Assembly: GCA_902614355.1 (NCBI GenBank)
Contig: CACMKP010000002.1
Span: 1-64,000, forward strand
DNA: 64,000 bases
Source of the DNA: an uncultured Pelagibacteraceae bacterium
GTDB taxonomy: Bacteria > Pseudomonadota > Alphaproteobacteria > Pelagibacterales > Pelagibacteraceae
Reading direction: 5' to 3'
The notes under the pieces were generated by a model. That model had not been told where the DNA came from and made no database searches. It worked only from the letters and a program-made list of their open reading frames with translations. Every line of letters begins with the position of its first letter. The stretch's first letter is position 1. Shown here one piece after another: positions 1-6,492 of this stretch. The position numbers were made by a program, and so were the translations under genes.

Positions 1-41
1 AAGCTCTTGCTTTATTTAAAAGCTAAACACAAAGGAGAAAA

Positions 42-329
42 ATGAAAAACTATATGGTAACTCACACTTTCAAATCTAAAGAAATGAAAGATAAATTTAG
101 CGAAACAGTAGCCTCAATGAAAATGGAGGATATTATTAAATCAATGACCAGTGATAAAGCTGCGTGTCAAATGACTTGGAACACACCTGGTGATACGATG
201 CAAATGTTTTGCTGGTGGAAAGCTAATAGTGAGGCAGATATTAATAATCAATTAGGTCAAATGAACGACTTCTTTGAACCTCATAAATTTACTGAGTGCA
301 CTGACCAAGTAATGGATTATAACGCTTAA
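42..329 (+). CDS. small hypothetical protein, possible dimeric alpha/beta-barrel fold
   Basis: I do not recognise a named family. The 95-residue product has no signal peptide or membrane segment. Its length and alternating strand/helix character resemble the small ferredoxin-like barrel proteins (ABM, DUF1330) encoded next to it, which is inference from context. It is rich in Met and contains two Cys (near residues 42 and 57) and a Trp pair. A good ribosome-binding site (AAAGGAG) lies 5-6 bases before the ATG. It is the first gene of a rightward run of nine small genes; the promoter probably lies left of the window. Confidence 0.72.
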   Translation: MKNYMVTHTFKSKEMKDKFSETVASMKMEDIIKSMTSDKAACQMTWNTPGDTMQMFCWWKANSEADINNQLGQMNDFFEPHKFTECTDQVMDYNA

Positions 330-380
330 GAGGAGGATTTATTAAGCAATCTTTATATTAATTTAATAAAAGAGAAAATT

Positions 381-668
381 ATGAGCAAAGGATATTTGGT
401 AGCACATCTTAAAGAACACGACAAAGAAGGTATGGAAAAGTTTAAACAAATGTCCGGACCAACTATTGGAGAGTACGGTGGCAAAGTTCTTGTTCGTGAA
501 CCCAGTCCTGACGTAAGAGAAGGTGAAAATTTAGGTACTGTTGTATTAATTGAATTTGAAAGCATTGATGCTGCTCGTAAATTCTATGAGTCAGAAAAAT
601 ATCAAGCGGCTAAAGCGGTTAGAGAATTAGCGGCCAAAGCTCATCTAGTTTTAGTTGAGGGGAATTAA
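381..668 (+). CDS. DUF1330 family protein
   Basis: A 95-residue protein matching the DUF1330 pattern: an N-terminal strand (GYLVAHL), a central segment ending in a G-G-K-V-L-V strand, and the C-terminal signature in which an aromatic/charged helix follows an isoleucine-glutamate-phenylalanine strand, with a FYES-EKYQAAK-type motif near residues 70-78. The family adopts a dimeric ferredoxin-like fold and has no settled function. A second DUF1330 gene lies about 770 bases downstream in the same run. The preceding 50-base gap carries only a weak ribosome-binding site (AGAGAAA). Confidence 0.88.
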   Translation: MSKGYLVAHLKEHDKEGMEKFKQMSGPTIGEYGGKVLVREPSPDVREGENLGTVVLIEFESIDAARKFYESEKYQAAKAVRELAAKAHLVLVEGN

Positions 669-696
669 AACTCAGCTAGTTAAAAAAGGAGTAAAA

Positions 697-1011
697 ATGA
701 AAGCAATCTACACAAGAACTATCGGTGTTTATGATGATAAACTTGGTGAGGCCATGGAAATTTCTAAAGGTTTAGCTGAAGTTAGAAAAAAACATTATCC
801 TGATCATGAAGTTTATTTTTCTTTTCAAATTGGTGGAAATCCGAGAACAGTTAGAGAAACTTTAGTTGGAGAACAATTTACTGACAAAGCTTTTGAAAAT
901 GATCAGAATATGTCTGCTGATCCTAAATTTATTGAACTTCAAAAAAAAATGAAGGGTGTTTTTAAAGAAGGTACAATACAAGATGAAATGAGAATGGTAT
1001 TCAACGATTAA
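697..1011 (+). CDS. small hypothetical protein, barrel-like
   Basis: The 104-residue product starts at the ATG preceded by AAAAAGGAG; an in-frame upstream start at 655 would overlap the preceding DUF1330 gene and lacks a ribosome-binding site. No signal peptide or membrane segment is seen. The N-terminal strand (MKAIYTRTIGVYDD) and two helices separated by strands fit a small alpha/beta barrel like its neighbours, but I do not recognise the family. It is probably co-transcribed with the genes on either side; the next gene starts 10 bases after its stop. Confidence 0.72.
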   Translation: MKAIYTRTIGVYDDKLGEAMEISKGLAEVRKKHYPDHEVYFSFQIGGNPRTVRETLVGEQFTDKAFENDQNMSADPKFIELQKKMKGVFKEGTIQDEMRMVFND

Positions 1012-1020
1012 GGAGACAAA

Positions 1021-1437
1021 ATGATAGAAAAATTTAATGGGATATTTTATTTAATAATTTATTTGGTTCATTTTATTGGCGTTGGTGTTTACGCTTTTCA
1101 AACCATTTTTGGTACTAAAAACTTTATGGAAAAATTTGGCATAGATCCCAGTGGAGCAATAATGATTAGAATGGCTGGGGCATTCATGCTTGCTGTCTTT
1201 TTGATGTCTATATATGTGGGTTTTATAAGACCTGGTGGTTTAGAAAATACATGGGGATTCTTAAATTTAGTTTTCATAAATAATTTATGTATTTTTTTAT
1301 GTAATTTTTATTCAATTAAAATAAATAAAACTGGAGTAAATGAGAAAACTACAAACGAAGGTATTATTGCACCATTTGTATTCACATTGATGAGTGCAAT
1401 TTTAATTTACGGTTTATCTGATAAGATATATATTTAA
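1021..1437 (+). CDS. small integral membrane protein, four TM segments
   Basis: A 138-residue hydrophobic protein with about four predicted transmembrane helices (roughly residues 8-28, 47-68, 77-98 and 114-134). The third loop is basic (KINKTG), suggesting a cytoplasmic position. I do not recognise the family with confidence. AAGGAGA sits just before the ATG, and its TAA stop overlaps the ATG of the next DUF1330 gene by one base (TAATG), so the two are probably translationally coupled. Confidence 0.75.
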   Translation: MIEKFNGIFYLIIYLVHFIGVGVYAFQTIFGTKNFMEKFGIDPSGAIMIRMAGAFMLAVFLMSIYVGFIRPGGLENTWGFLNLVFINNLCIFLCNFYSIKINKTGVNEKTTNEGIIAPFVFTLMSAILIYGLSDKIYI

Positions 1438-1724
1438 TGTCTGGGTTCGCGATATTCAATATAGAAATAAAGAAACCCGAGCAGTACAAAGAATACATAG
1501 AAAAAGTAAAACCGATCGTTAAGATGTATGGTGGAGAATATGTTGTCAAAGCTGGTGAAACTAAGATAATTGAAGGCACTTGGACTTATCCTAGAACAGT
1601 TGTTATTAAATTTCCAAGTTACGAAAAAGCTTTAGAGTGGTATAACTCTGAGAAATATAAACCAATAAAACAAATCCGTTTAGAGAACTCAATAGGCAAC
1701 GGAATAATTATTAAAGGAGTATAA
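1437..1724 (+). CDS. DUF1330 family protein (second copy)
   Basis: A 95-residue DUF1330 protein. It has the GFAIFNIEIKKPEQYKEY N-terminal strand-helix unit, the GGEYVVKAGE strand and the EWYNSEKYKPIK helix typical of the family near residues 68-79. It is a closer match to the canonical DUF1330 pattern than the copy at 381-668. It begins inside the stop codon of the upstream membrane protein (TAATG), so its translation probably depends on termination of that gene. Confidence 0.9.
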   Translation: MSGFAIFNIEIKKPEQYKEYIEKVKPIVKMYGGEYVVKAGETKIIEGTWTYPRTVVIKFPSYEKALEWYNSEKYKPIKQIRLENSIGNGIIIKGV

Positions 1725-1725
1725 G

Positions 1726-2046
1726 ATGTCGATATTAAAAAAATATACTGATGCAATAGACAAAAAAGATGAAACTACCATGAATGAACTTTTGCATGAT
1801 GATTTCAAATTTACGATGCATAAATCAGGAAACACCATAGGTAAAGCTGATGTGATAAAATGGGCAATGAGTGGTGATATAAACCAAGATAAAGCTAGAG
1901 TGGTCTATGAAAATGATGAAATTGGAGTTCACCATTCAATAGTAAGATTTAATGATGGAAATGTAGAAGCAGTAATGGCAGTTTATAAATACAAAGATGG
2001 AAAAATTATAAGTTTAGAGACTGGCGCCACTCCAATGCCAAAATAG
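1726..2046 (+). CDS. NTF2-like (SnoaL/ketosteroid isomerase-type) protein
   Basis: A 106-residue protein with the NTF2-like layout: an N-terminal helix (YTDAIDKKDETTMNELLHDD), a short strand (FKFTMHKSG), then a curved sheet ending in AVYKYKDGKI. NTF2-like proteins form a cone-shaped pocket and act as isomerases, hydratases or simple ligand binders; no substrate can be inferred here. Only one base separates it from the previous stop codon and GGAGTATAAG gives a ribosome-binding site overlapping the upstream gene. Confidence 0.82.
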   Translation: MSILKKYTDAIDKKDETTMNELLHDDFKFTMHKSGNTIGKADVIKWAMSGDINQDKARVVYENDEIGVHHSIVRFNDGNVEAVMAVYKYKDGKIISLETGATPMPK

Positions 2047-2265
2047 GTGAGTCAATTACTTTTTATTTGTATAGCTATAACTGCACTTGATGTTTTTTTA
2101 ATCATCTACGCGTTGACTATCCCACTTTATCCAAAAAAATGGCGAAAAGAGGTAAATAAAAAATACAAAAATGAGACAGCTACCGGAGTAACTATAATTT
2201 TTGTAACGATGGCAGCTTGTTTTTTATGGGTAATTTATTTTTATTTCTTAATTTTTGATTTATAA
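2047..2265 (+). CDS. small membrane protein, two TM segments
   Basis: A 72-residue protein starting with GTG immediately after the preceding TAG stop. It has two clear hydrophobic helices (residues about 4-26 and 46-70) linked by a basic segment containing YPKKWRKEVNKKY, so by the positive-inside rule the loop should be cytoplasmic. No family recognised. The abutting start suggests re-initiation after the NTF2-like gene. Confidence 0.68.
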   Translation: MSQLLFICIAITALDVFLIIYALTIPLYPKKWRKEVNKKYKNETATGVTIIFVTMAACFLWVIYFYFLIFDL

Positions 2266-2271
2266 TTTTCT

Positions 2272-2493
2272 ATGTTTCCAAAAAAATATTCAAAATTAAT
2301 ATTTATATTTTTTATGGGTCTTGGCATGAGTTTGATCATGACACTTATAATAACGTATATTAATACAGGTTATGATGAACTCTATTATAAGAGATTTTTT
2401 AAAGCTTGGTCAGTAAGTTTGCCAGTTGCATTAGTTGCCACAACAATTGTAGCTCCTATAGTTGAAAAATTTGTGGATAAAATAACTAAATAG
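2272..2493 (+). CDS. DUF2798 family membrane protein
   Basis: A 73-residue two-helix membrane protein (TMs about residues 9-28 and 44-64) matching DUF2798: a basic N-terminus, the FFMGLGMSLIMT segment, an amphipathic linker with YYKRFFKAW, then the VSLPVALVATTIVAPIVEKFV helix. The family is found in many proteobacteria, function unknown. It starts 6 bases after the previous gene; no strong ribosome-binding site is visible, so coupling to upstream translation is likely. Confidence 0.82.
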   Translation: MFPKKYSKLIFIFFMGLGMSLIMTLIITYINTGYDELYYKRFFKAWSVSLPVALVATTIVAPIVEKFVDKITK

Positions 2494-2507
2494 ACATAAC
2501 TTAAGTT

Positions 2508-2843
2508 ATGAGTAATTTATCTGGATATATATTTCTTCTATTGGCAATTATCTTAGGCATAACTTCGAATGGTTTTTTAAAATCAACTAATGGATTTACG
2601 AATATTAGCCCAACAATTTTTTGTGTAATATCAATAGTTGCTTGTATTTTTTGTTTATCTAAAGCAATGAATATTATTCCAGTTGGTTTCACTTATGCAA
2701 CTTATGGCGGATTAACTATTACTGCAGTAACTTTATTTGGCGTGTTTAAATACAATCAAATCCCAAATCTCTATGGAATTATAGGAATAATATTAATTAT
2801 TATTGGTGTAATTTTACTCAACACACTTGGCAAGGCTACTTAG
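2508..2843 (+). CDS. SMR/EmrE-like small multidrug resistance family protein, atypical active site
   Basis: A 111-residue four-helix protein that lines up end to end with EmrE-type SMR proteins: LKSTNGFT after helix 1, ISPTIFCV, LSKAMNIIPVGFTYATYGG in helix 3, and an IIGVILLN helix 4. Two residues central to EmrE drug/proton exchange are changed: the helix-1 glutamate (EmrE Glu14) is Gly17, and the helix-3 tryptophan (Trp63) is Tyr. Proton-coupled multidrug export therefore cannot be assumed; a subunit or lipid-carrier role is possible. It is the last gene of the rightward run and its stop overlaps the stop of the convergent phosphatase gene by 8 bases. Confidence 0.82.
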   Translation: MSNLSGYIFLLLAIILGITSNGFLKSTNGFTNISPTIFCVISIVACIFCLSKAMNIIPVGFTYATYGGLTITAVTLFGVFKYNQIPNLYGIIGIILIIIGVILLNTLGKAT

Positions 2844-3642
2844 CCACAGGTTTTAATATTTTCACTATTCTTTTATGAAGTTTTTTGTTCGGCGCACAAA
2901 TAATGTTTCCTGCTTTTTTTGGATCCTCATTTTTCCACGTGGTAACTATTCCTTCGGCTGCTCTTATTATGGGAATTAAAGCATGGATATCCCAAATTTT
3001 ATTTCCACATTGAATTACAATATCTATTTTTCCCTCTGCAAAATGTGAATAACTTAAAGCATCAGCACACGGAAATTGCATTCGTTTTAATATTTGTGGT
3101 ATTTTTTTTTGTTGGTTTAAAGATAAGCTGCCATGAAATGCAGCCGACAATTTCATATTTTTGAAAATTACTTTTTTATTCACTTTTAATCTTTTTTTAA
3201 TTCCATTTTCACACACAAAAGCAACTTTATCTGTTTCGTTAAAATAATATTTTTTTAAAATTGGAAAATTAGCAAGACCTAAAATTGGTATTCCTCTGAA
3301 ATTTAGTGAAATGAGATTACTCCAGGTTGGGTTACCTATAACGAAAGATCTTGTACCATCAATTGGGTCAATAACCCAAGAAAAATCACTCTTGGTTTTT
3401 TTATTTTTAAATTCCTCACCTATAATTTGATGAGTGGGAAATTTATTACTAATCTCTTTTCTTATAAATTTTTCAAAAGCTATATCTGCGTTAGTAACAG
3501 GGTCATAACCTGTGCCCTTTAACTTATTTGAAACTTTAAATGGCTTGTTTAATTTTAAGAAATAAAATCTAGTAAGTTTATTTGCTAAATTATTAAGAAA
3601 TTTAGAGTATTTTTTATATTCTGAAGATTTTAATTTAATCAC
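2836..3642 (-). CDS. inositol monophosphatase family phosphatase, HisN-like
   Basis: A 268-residue Mg-dependent phosphatase of the IMPase superfamily. The metal-binding motifs are present: GEE near residue 76, WVIDPIDGTRSF near residues 90-101, and WDIHALIPIIRAAEG near residues 218-232. The segment before the last motif (CADALSYSHFAEGKIDIVIQ) and the DIHAL variant favour the histidinol-phosphate phosphatase (HisN) branch over true myo-inositol phosphatases, but 3'(2'),5'-bisphosphate or inositol phosphate remain possible substrates. hisI, encoded elsewhere in this window, belongs to the same pathway. Probably monocistronic. Confidence 0.85.
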   Translation of the reverse strand: MIKLKSSEYKKYSKFLNNLANKLTRFYFLKLNKPFKVSNKLKGTGYDPVTNADIAFEKFIRKEISNKFPTHQIIGEEFKNKKTKSDFSWVIDPIDGTRSFVIGNPTWSNLISLNFRGIPILGLANFPILKKYYFNETDKVAFVCENGIKKRLKVNKKVIFKNMKLSAAFHGSLSLNQQKKIPQILKRMQFPCADALSYSHFAEGKIDIVIQCGNKIWDIHALIPIIRAAEGIVTTWKNEDPKKAGNIICAPNKKLHKRIVKILKPVAK

Positions 3643-3696
3643 AAGAGACTATTACAATTTAATTTGTATTGATTAAAGTAAAATTTTAAATAATCA

Positions 3697-3711
3697 TGAG
3701 AATCATTATGA
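3697..3711. promoter_or_regulatory. possible Fur-like box overlapping the dioxygenase start
   Basis: TGAGAATCATTATGA matches the Fur 7-1-7 consensus TGATAATNATTATCA with two mismatches, one in each half. It overlaps the probable ATG at 3708 of an iron-dependent dioxygenase. Given the AT-rich background a chance match is possible; the much stronger tandem boxes at 13163-13196 suggest a Fur-type regulator operates in this genome. Confidence 0.35.
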
Positions 3712-4808
3712 AAATTGAACTTTCAGATAATAAAGTTTTTTTTGAAAATCAAGGATCAAAAAAAGAAATACACCCATTCTGGTTGAGAGAAAGAGTGAAC
3801 GGTATAGATTTTGTTGATAAAGGTACCAAACAAAGATTGTTTGATCCAACAACGCTCAATCAAAATATTAAAATAAATAAAGTAAATTTGACTGATAAAT
3901 TTTTAGAGATTTCTTTTAATGACGGAGTTGAAACAAAAATATCAATTCAAAGTATCTTTGAAGAATATTCTGGTATTAATGATATAAAATTTATCAAAAA
4001 AACTAAATGGGACTCTTCTTTAAAAAATCTAAATAATTTTCAGTTCAGTGAAAATATATTTGAAGAAAAAATAATGTATGAAGCTTTAATAAGTTTCTAT
4101 AAATATGGTTTCATTATTTTCAAAAATGTGCCGAGAGAAAACAATTTTCTAGTAAAATTCGCAAATTCTATAGGTAGTATAAGGAGAACGAATTTTGGTG
4201 AATTCTTTAATGTAAAATCAAAACCCAATCCTAATGATCTAGCTTATACATCTTTACCTTTAGCACCTCATACTGATAATCCTTATAGAAATCCAGTTCC
4301 ATGTATTCAAATATTGCATTGTATTGAAAATGCAGTTGAAGGTGGATATTCTACTTTGGTAGATGGCTTTACAGTTACAGAGGAATTAAAAGAAAAATAT
4401 CCTGAATATTATAAAATTTTAACTGAGGTGAAGGTAAAATATCAATTTATAGATAAGGATGTAATATTAGAAAATTGGGCTGAGATGATTGAATTAGATG
4501 AAAATAAAAATTTTAAACAAGTTAGATTCAGCCCAAGGTTAGATTTTGTTCCATTAATTGATAAAAATAAATTAGATGTTTACTATAAGGCAAGAAAAAA
4601 AATTTCTGAATTGTATAATTCGAGCAAATATAGAATTGAGTTTAAACTTCTTCCGGGAGATCTATTAATGATGGACAATTATCGACTTCTTCATGGAAGG
4701 ACATCCTTTAATGCTAATGAGGGTAATAGATTTCTTCAAGGTTGTTATATAGATTATGATAGTACTGAAGGAAAAATTAAGCATTTAAAAAGAAAATTTA
4801 ATATATAA
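3708..4808 (+). CDS. gamma-butyrobetaine hydroxylase-like Fe(II)/2-oxoglutarate dioxygenase (TauD superfamily)
   Basis: A 366-residue two-domain protein. Residues about 1-85 resemble the GBBH N-terminal domain (HPFWLRERV, KQRLFDP) but lack the zinc-binding cysteines of the eukaryotic enzyme. The rest is a TauD-like jelly roll with the HxD ligands in APHTDNPYR (His188, Asp190) and the distal His in RLLHGRTSF (His329), whose following Arg should bind 2-oxoglutarate. Family members hydroxylate gamma-butyrobetaine or trimethyllysine, or open other quaternary amines; the exact substrate is not readable. I chose the ATG at 3708 because GAGA precedes it; an in-frame ATG at 3696 would add four residues. 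Confidence 0.85.
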   Translation: MKIELSDNKVFFENQGSKKEIHPFWLRERVNGIDFVDKGTKQRLFDPTTLNQNIKINKVNLTDKFLEISFNDGVETKISIQSIFEEYSGINDIKFIKKTKWDSSLKNLNNFQFSENIFEEKIMYEALISFYKYGFIIFKNVPRENNFLVKFANSIGSIRRTNFGEFFNVKSKPNPNDLAYTSLPLAPHTDNPYRNPVPCIQILHCIENAVEGGYSTLVDGFTVTEELKEKYPEYYKILTEVKVKYQFIDKDVILENWAEMIELDENKNFKQVRFSPRLDFVPLIDKNKLDVYYKARKKISELYNSSKYRIEFKLLPGDLLMMDNYRLLHGRTSFNANEGNRFLQGCYIDYDSTEGKIKHLKRKFNI

Positions 4809-4809
4809 A

Positions 4810-4989
4810 TTATTTATTAAAACAATTATTCACTAATATTGCCATTAATATCCAAATGACAAAAGTTTCACCATGGGTGAAAGAATAATCCGCTCCAGCA
4901 AATCCAGCAACTATATTAATTGCATAAATAATTATGGTTGAGGCTAATAAACTTAAGAATAATTTTACTATTCCATTAATATATTTCAC
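4810..4989 (-). CDS. 59-residue two-helix membrane microprotein
   Basis: An open frame of 59 codons on the minus strand, starting with GTG at 4989 and ending with TAA at 4810, two bases from the stop of the convergent dioxygenase gene. An in-frame stop just upstream fixes GTG as the furthest start. The product has a hydrophobic helix (about residues 5-30, LFLSLLASTIIIYAIN), a polar turn (ADYSFTHGET) and a second helix (FVIWILMAILV). The regular layout of a helical hairpin argues that it is a real gene. No family recognised and no clear ribosome-binding site. Confidence 0.55.
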   Translation of the reverse strand: MKYINGIVKLFLSLLASTIIIYAINIVAGFAGADYSFTHGETFVIWILMAILVNNCFNK

Positions 4990-5059
4990 ATTAAAATTTT
5001 AACTATTCTCAATATTTATGCAAATGAAAATTTTCTATTAATAAGTGAAATTATTTTAG

Positions 5060-5155
5060 ATGCCGGAATATTATAAAATACCTAGGTTGTATTCAAGAAA
5101 TATATTTTCAGAAAATTTAAATAAATTTATTGATTACAACCTAGTCAAAATTTAG
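5060..5155 (+). pseudogene. 31-codon ORF, possible gene remnant (RsmE-like N-terminus?)
   Basis: A short frame encoding 31 residues (starting MPEYYKIPRLYSRNIF) and ending in TAG. The IPRLY segment with following SENL loosely resembles the N-terminus of RsmE 16S rRNA methyltransferases, which would make this a decayed fragment. That resemblance is weak and from memory. The frame also carries both arms of a 10-bp perfect inverted repeat (5082-5091 and 5135-5144), so the sequence could instead be a structured element. No ribosome-binding site is evident. Confidence 0.22.
5082..5144. repeat. 10-bp perfect inverted repeat
   Basis: CTAGGTTGTA at 5082-5091 and its exact complement TACAACCTAG at 5135-5144 are separated by 43 bases. 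The spacing is long for a simple operator or terminator; it could form the closing stem of a larger RNA fold or be the ends of a deleted element. No target-site duplication is visible. Confidence 0.5.
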
Positions 5156-5179
5156 TCTTTAATTAAGGAGGTAGCTTTA

Positions 5180-5287
5180 ATGAATCAAACACCACCTGAT
5201 ACTTAGCTGGGTATTCTCATACTTCATAAAAACGTAAATAAAAAATATAAAGTCCATTCGGACTTAAATGCCAGAACGGCAAATTAG
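5180..5287 (+). pseudogene. micro-ORF with perfect Shine-Dalgarno, interrupted by TAG after eight codons
   Basis: AAGGAGG at 5165-5171 stands 8 bases before an ATG, the best ribosome-binding site seen in the window. The frame encodes MNQTPPDT and then TAG at 5204-5206. The same frame stays open for another 26 codons (LGILILHKNVNKKYKVHSDL...) to a second TAG at 5285-5287. Either the first eight codons are a leader peptide for the hairpins that follow, or a 35-codon gene has acquired a nonsense mutation. No evidence distinguishes these, and readthrough cannot be judged from one sequence. Confidence 0.35.
5250..5280 (+). ncRNA. two short tandem hairpins before a terminator-like hairpin
   Basis: AAGTCC-ATTC-GGACTT (5250-5265) and GCC-AGAAC-GGC (5270-5280) are two small stem-loops, GC-rich against the background. 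With the large hairpin at 5284-5329 they make three successive stems downstream of the eight-codon ORF. This could be an attenuator-like leader or a small RNA, but no gene follows on the plus strand, which argues for a stand-alone transcript. Nothing here matches an RNA family I can name. Confidence 0.3.
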
Positions 5288-5329
5288 GGGCTGCTCTTTT
5301 GGTTAATTAACTAAAGAGCAAACCCCTAA
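5284..5329. terminator. long hairpin, probable terminator
   Basis: TTAGGGG (5284-5290) pairs with CCCCTAA (5323-5329) and TGCTCTTT (5292-5299) with AAAGAGCA (5313-5320), around a palindromic loop GTTAATTAAC. On the plus strand it is followed by a T-rich stretch (ATTATTTTCTT), as expected for termination of a plus-strand transcript. It also lies just beyond the 3' end of the minus-strand methyltransferase gene at 5344, so it may serve both directions. Confidence 0.65.
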
Positions 5330-5343
5330 ATTATTTTCTTAAT

Positions 5344-6051
5344 TTATCTATTCAAAACTAGACAAATCAATTTATCTTGAAAAGATATTTGTTTTTTATA
5401 CTTTTTCTTTATTTCATTTAAACCACTAGATATTAACTTATGGCTCATCCCCAACAACACCGATATATATTTACTCTTTACCATTTCCATATATTTTTTC
5501 TTTGAAATTTTAACTTTGTAACTAAAACCTCTAACGAGTTTTCCTTTGAATGAATATGAAATTGATTTAATAATTTTCTTGTCTCTTATTAAGGCTTTTT
5601 TCAGTTTTTTTCTCATAACCGAAAATGTTGGAATTTCATTATTAATGGGGTCTAGAGTAAAAATAATAATTTTACCGTTTGGATTTAGTAATGTCTTCGA
5701 CAATTTAAGTATAGTCTTAATATCTTTAATTTTAAAAAGATGAATAGTTTGTTTTAATAAAATTAGATCAAATCTTTTTTTATTCTTTTTTAAAAATTTA
5801 AGTGCATCAATTTTTTTAAAAATTATTCTTTTATCCCTATCTTTATGATTTTCTATATCTATACCTGTAGATTTTCTCTTTAAGCTTAACTTTGATGACA
5901 AGCTTCCTAGTATCTTACCCCTGCCACAACCAATATCTAAAATCTGACTGTGTTTACTTAATTTAACTTGTTTTAATAAAAAATTATTAAAAGATTTAAT
6001 ATAAGACGGTGATGAAAGCCAAGTTTTGTTGTCCCAATTTTTTAATGACAC
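5344..6051 (-). CDS. class I SAM-dependent methyltransferase
   Basis: A 235-residue protein with a class I methyltransferase core: motif I ILDIGCGRGKIL (about residues 37-48), an acidic residue closing strand 2 (STGIDIE), a KIDALKFL segment, FDLILLKQTIHLF as motif IV, and a post-motif NPNGKIIIFTL strand. The C-terminal half is Lys-rich without a recognisable substrate domain, so small molecule, lipid or protein substrates are all open. It overlaps the start of the genome-upstream DUF4396 gene by 10 bases. Confidence 0.82.
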   Translation of the reverse strand: MSLKNWDNKTWLSSPSYIKSFNNFLLKQVKLSKHSQILDIGCGRGKILGSLSSKLSLKRKSTGIDIENHKDRDKRIIFKKIDALKFLKKNKKRFDLILLKQTIHLFKIKDIKTILKLSKTLLNPNGKIIIFTLDPINNEIPTFSVMRKKLKKALIRDKKIIKSISYSFKGKLVRGFSYKVKISKKKYMEMVKSKYISVLLGMSHKLISSGLNEIKKKYKKQISFQDKLICLVLNR

Positions 6052-6488
6052 GCAATATTAAATTTTTTTAGTCTCCAATAATTATAAGGCCAAGGTGTTA
6101 AGAACCCAACTAAGAGCATAATTGGAACTACCCACCAAGTAAGAATTGCACCACCTGTTAAAAAGTAATCAGTCAAATTCATCATGATCTCCATACTTAT
6201 CATTGATATAAAACTCATTCCCATTGCTGTTTTTAATGCTTTAGAAAAATCAAAACTTTGTCGCATTAAGATTATTGTCTCTAAAATAATACTTGTAATT
6301 AGTCCGTTTATGATAGCTAAAGTCATTATTCCTATAACTGGGAATGGAATCTTAGTTAGTTGGAAAAATAAAATAGTACCAAAATCACCAATTGCACAAC
6401 CCAATAAACACCAACCAGTGTTTTTTGCACTTCTTTTCCATGTATGTTTACACGACCAATTAAAATTGGCGTTGACTGCATTGTCCAT
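6042..6488 (-). CDS. DUF4396 family membrane protein
   Basis: A 148-residue protein with a short polar N-terminus containing CKHTWKRSAKNT, followed by about four transmembrane helices and ending with WPYNYWRLKKF. This matches the DUF4396 family, whose members are often encoded near copper-handling genes. Here it sits 4 bases after a secreted cupredoxin-like protein, supporting a joint role in copper homeostasis (inference). The N-terminal Cys and His could bind metal. Confidence 0.78.
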   Translation of the reverse strand: MDNAVNANFNWSCKHTWKRSAKNTGWCLLGCAIGDFGTILFFQLTKIPFPVIGIMTLAIINGLITSIILETIILMRQSFDFSKALKTAMGMSFISMISMEIMMNLTDYFLTGGAILTWWVVPIMLLVGFLTPWPYNYWRLKKFNIACH

Positions 6489-6492
6489 TAAA

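Noticed and set aside
353..565. Minus-strand open frame of 70 codons
   Set aside because: Lies antisense to a well-supported DUF1330 gene; codon pattern and composition give no protein family.
5204..5206. TAG as a readthrough or pyrrolysine codon
   Set aside because: No pyrrolysine machinery or downstream PYLIS-like context seen; leader peptide or simple nonsense mutation is more economical.
5160..5340. Permuted tmRNA or SRP RNA in the intergenic region
   Set aside because: GGGGCTG and tandem hairpins caught attention, but no tag peptide, tRNA-like acceptor arm or SRP GGAA-loop helix is present.
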